Below, piece by piece: positions 13,346 through 14,795 of a DNA stretch of 14,795 nucleotides (its first letter is position 1; each line of letters begins with the position of its first letter). The notes beneath the pieces were generated by a model, which did not search any database, was not told the origin of the DNA, and was given only the letters and a program-made list of their open reading frames with translations. Source of the stretch: Stagnihabitans sp043738565 (GTDB lineage Bacteria > Pseudomonadota > Alphaproteobacteria > Rhodobacterales > Rhodobacteraceae); NCBI GenBank assembly GCA_043738565.1, contig JAYUGA010000131.1, forward strand, positions 1-14,795, given 5' to 3'. The position numbers and the translations under genes are program-made.

Positions 13346-13698
13346 TGGACCGCGAAGATGATCTGGACCAGATGTTTGCCGCAGCGTCCCGGCAGCGCAT
13401 CGAGTTGCCCGACGGGCTGACCGCCCGGATTCTGGCCGATGCGGCGGCTTTGCAACCCAAGGCGGCGCTGCGGGTGCCGACGGAGTCGCCCCGGCCGGGC
13501 TGGTTTGCCACGTTGAGCGGCTGGCTCGGCGGCACCGGGTCGCTGGCCGGGGTTTCCGCTGCAGCTTTGGCCGGGCTTTACCTGGGCATCGTGCAACCTT
13601 CGCCGGTGCAGGCGCTGACCGCGCTGGTCGCGGGCAATACCACGATAGACAGCCTTGATTTGTTGCCGGCCGGCGATGGCTTGCTGGCACAGGAGTGA
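13342..13698 (+). CDS. Small membrane protein, candidate anti-sigma factor
   Basis: A 118-aa protein coupled to the sigma gene by a four-base ATGA overlap, with GAGAGG directly upstream. The N-terminal cytoplasmic part (1-60) contains DREDDLDQMFAAASRQ and LPDGLTARILADA, resembling short sigma-binding segments of small anti-sigma factors. A single transmembrane helix lies at about 66-85 (SLAGVSAAALAGLYLGIV) and a 30-residue periplasmic tail ends in AQE. No zinc-binding HxxxCxxC motif is present, so it is not a ZAS-type anti-sigma. It is called anti-sigma by position and topology only. Cytoplasmic release by the downstream sensor is a plausible model. Confidence 0.75.
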   Translation: MMDREDDLDQMFAAASRQRIELPDGLTARILADAAALQPKAALRVPTESPRPGWFATLSGWLGGTGSLAGVSAAALAGLYLGIVQPSPVQALTALVAGNTTIDSLDLLPAGDGLLAQE

Positions 13699-13701
13699 AT
13701 G

Positions 13702-14226
13702 ATGACCGATCTGAACCTTCCCCCGGTTTCGCCCGCCCCGCCGCCCAAACCGGGGCGCGGGCTGCGGCTTGCCCTGGCGGTGTCGGTGGCGCTTAATCTG
13801 GGCGTGGCCGGGATCGTCGGCGGATCGTTCTTCCATGACGGCGGCGGCGGGCGCAGCAACATGATCCGCGACATGGGCTTTGGCCCGTTTGACGAGGCCT
13901 TGACCCCCGACGATCGCGCTGCCCTGCGCAAAAGCATGGCGGGCCGCGCAGGCGATCTGCGGGCGGCGCGGCAGCAGATGCAAAGCGATGCGACGGCCAT
14001 CCTGACCGCATTGCGGGCCGACCCGTTTGATCCGGCGGGTCTGACCACGGCGCTTGGGGCACAGGAACAGCATCTGGCGGACCGTTTGAAACTGGGCACC
14101 GGGCTGATGCGCGACTTTCTGGTGGCGCTGCCGCAAGACGAGCGCGCGGAATTCGCGGGCCGTCTGGAGGAGCACATGCGCCACGGCCCCGGTGACAAAG
14201 GCGCTGGCCAGGTCCCGGCAAACTGA
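13702..14226 (+). CDS. Spy/CpxP-like periplasmic heavy-metal sensor protein
   Basis: A 174-aa protein with a short proline-rich cytoplasmic N-terminus, one transmembrane or signal-anchor helix (about 22-42) and a periplasmic all-helical domain: FDEALTPDDRAALRKSMAGRAGDLRAARQQM, then LTALRADPFDPAGLTTAL and RLKLGTGLMRDFLVALPQDERAEFAGRLEEHM. This LTPxxR...L..L...P.D...L..AL pattern is that of the metal-resistance (CnrX/ZraP/Spy/CpxP-like) family, which senses metal or misfolded protein. ATG 13702 is preferred over 13699 because AGGAG lies six bases upstream. It starts just after the stop of the putative anti-sigma gene and is the last gene of the cassette, ahead of the second dispersed repeat. 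CnrX-type proteins control sigma release, so the arrangement fits sensor, anti-sigma and sigma. Confidence 0.85.
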   Translation: MTDLNLPPVSPAPPPKPGRGLRLALAVSVALNLGVAGIVGGSFFHDGGGGRSNMIRDMGFGPFDEALTPDDRAALRKSMAGRAGDLRAARQQMQSDATAILTALRADPFDPAGLTTALGAQEQHLADRLKLGTGLMRDFLVALPQDERAEFAGRLEEHMRHGPGDKGAGQVPAN

Positions 14227-14254
14227 TGTCAGCGCCGGACGCGGGTTATGACGG

Positions 14255-14333
14255 GCCGCTCCTCAAGCCGAAGAGGCTTTTGTCGCGGGTGTGAAGAAAG
14301 CCCACCTTCGGGCTTGATGTACGCCCGGTCCGG
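14255..14333. repeat. Dispersed two-hairpin repeat, copy 2 (between convergent genes)
   Basis: Partner of 10775-10852. Hairpin 1 is AAGCC-GAAGA-GGCTT followed by TTG; hairpin 2 is AAGCCC-ACCTTC-GGGCTT. In hairpin 2 both arms differ from copy 1 but stay paired, i.e. compensatory change. It sits between the convergent ends of the Spy-like gene (+) and the diguanylate cyclase gene (-). Confidence 0.7.
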
Positions 14334-14363
14334 GTGGGTCGGTTCTAGGGCGCTTTGCCGCAA

Positions 14364-14795
14364 TCACGCCGCGTCGCGGATGATTGTCACCTGATTGCGG
14401 CCCGAAGTTTTCGATTTCATCAGCGCCCGGTCGGCCTGATCGACAAGTTCGGACACGTTGGGGTCAACCGCGGTGGCGGCATTGGTGATCGTCATGCCGA
14501 TGGAAATTGTCACCCGGATACGGGTGCCATCCGACAAGGTAATCGGCTCTGCGCCCGTGGCATGGCACAGGCGTTCCGCGACCAGTTCCGCCTCAGCCAG
14601 CGTCGTCTTGGGCAAAGCGATCAGAAATTCCTCACCGCCAATCCGCGCCAGCAGGTCGCTGGCCCGCAGATTGGCCGTCAGCCGGGCGGCCACTTCGATC
14701 AGCACGGCATCGCCCGCCGCATGGCCCCAGCGGTCGTTCACCGATTTGAAGCGGTCCAGATCCACCACCATCACCGCAAATTCGCTGGCCTCGGC
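14364..14795 (-). CDS. Diguanylate cyclase, C-terminal GGDEF domain, cut by window edge
   Basis: The visible 143 residues are the end of the protein; the N-terminus lies beyond the right edge. The GGDEF domain is complete in its core: VVDLDRFKSVNDRWGHAAGD (metal and GTP binding), the inhibitory site RASD exactly five residues before the signature, the active-site signature GGEEF, and the final VTISIGMT and ADRALMKSKTSGRNQV strands. The GGEEF variant is catalytically active in the family, and RxxD predicts product inhibition by c-di-GMP. The enzyme makes c-di-GMP from two GTP. The RASDLLARIGGEEF context resembles PleD, but without the N-terminal receiver domains this cannot be settled. Confidence 0.93.
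   Translation of the reverse strand, partial: AEASEFAVMVVDLDRFKSVNDRWGHAAGDAVLIEVAARLTANLRASDLLARIGGEEFLIALPKTTLAEAELVAERLCHATGAEPITLSDGTRIRVTISIGMTITNAATAVDPNVSELVDQADRALMKSKTSGRNQVTIIRDAA

Noticed and set aside
12482..13690. Long open frame (about 400 codons) on the - strand across the EF-hand, sigma and anti-sigma genes
   Set aside because: Arginine/proline/alanine-rich antisense shadow of GC-rich genes; the + strand frames show clear families, and no ribosome site or recognisable motif supports it.
13315..14184. Open frame of about 290 codons on the - strand opposite the anti-sigma-like and Spy-like genes
   Set aside because: Shadow of high-GC codons; composition is atypical and there is no start signal.

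Overview
The window comes from a GC-rich alphaproteobacterium, most likely a Rhodobacteraceae member (Rhodobacter/Paracoccus relatives). This is judged from strongly GC-biased third codon positions, AGGAGG-type ribosome sites and the gene repertoire; no marker gene fixes the species. I see no rRNA, tRNA or CRISPR array. Gene density is high and no gene-free stretch exceeds about 160 bases.

Layout. 1-184 (-): N-terminus of a short-chain dehydrogenase running off the left edge. 253-1476 (-): an MFS transporter cut in two by an in-frame amber codon. 1615-2724 (-): cytochrome b561 plus periplasmic YceI, with stop and start codons abutting. 2848-6854 (+): an aldo/keto reductase gene split after its 12th codon by a 2,955-bp IS1-like element (2883-5837) with perfect 19-bp inverted repeats and an 8-bp target duplication. 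6919-7928 (+): two small lipoproteins, one with eight C-terminal cysteines and one lipocalin-like. 7925-8800 (-): an XRE-type regulator, divergent from a membrane fatty acid desaturase (8880-9800, +). 9840-10756 (+): an EamA-family permease carrying a one-base frameshift. 10859-11894 (-): a Nudix hydrolase and a DUF983 membrane protein. 12049-14226 (+): EF-hand protein, ECF sigma factor, small membrane protein (candidate anti-sigma) and Spy/CpxP-like periplasmic sensor, which looks like one envelope-stress signalling module. 14364-14795 (-): C-terminal GGDEF domain of a diguanylate cyclase running off the right edge.

The most interesting part is the inserted element. Besides a DDE transposase it carries about 1.9 kb of passenger DNA. 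On the + strand, visibly AT-richer than the host genes, are three genes with overlapping ends: a 169-aa protein with a RelE/HigB-like C-terminal half, an HTH (XRE-like) protein and a DUF6941-like protein. They look like a toxin-antitoxin pair plus a third component. A palindrome overlaps the first start codon and could be the operator. On the - strand, near the right repeat, sit two GC-rich small genes; one encodes a KGGKARA-type basic protein often labelled RNA-binding.

Three metabolic or transport genes in this window are broken, each by a different lesion (amber codon, one-base deletion, IS insertion). That suggests ongoing decay of dispensable genes or, for the first two, possible sequence error. 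A roughly 78-bp repeat with two small hairpins occurs twice, each time between convergent genes, and probably acts as a bidirectional terminator or is a mobile palindromic repeat.
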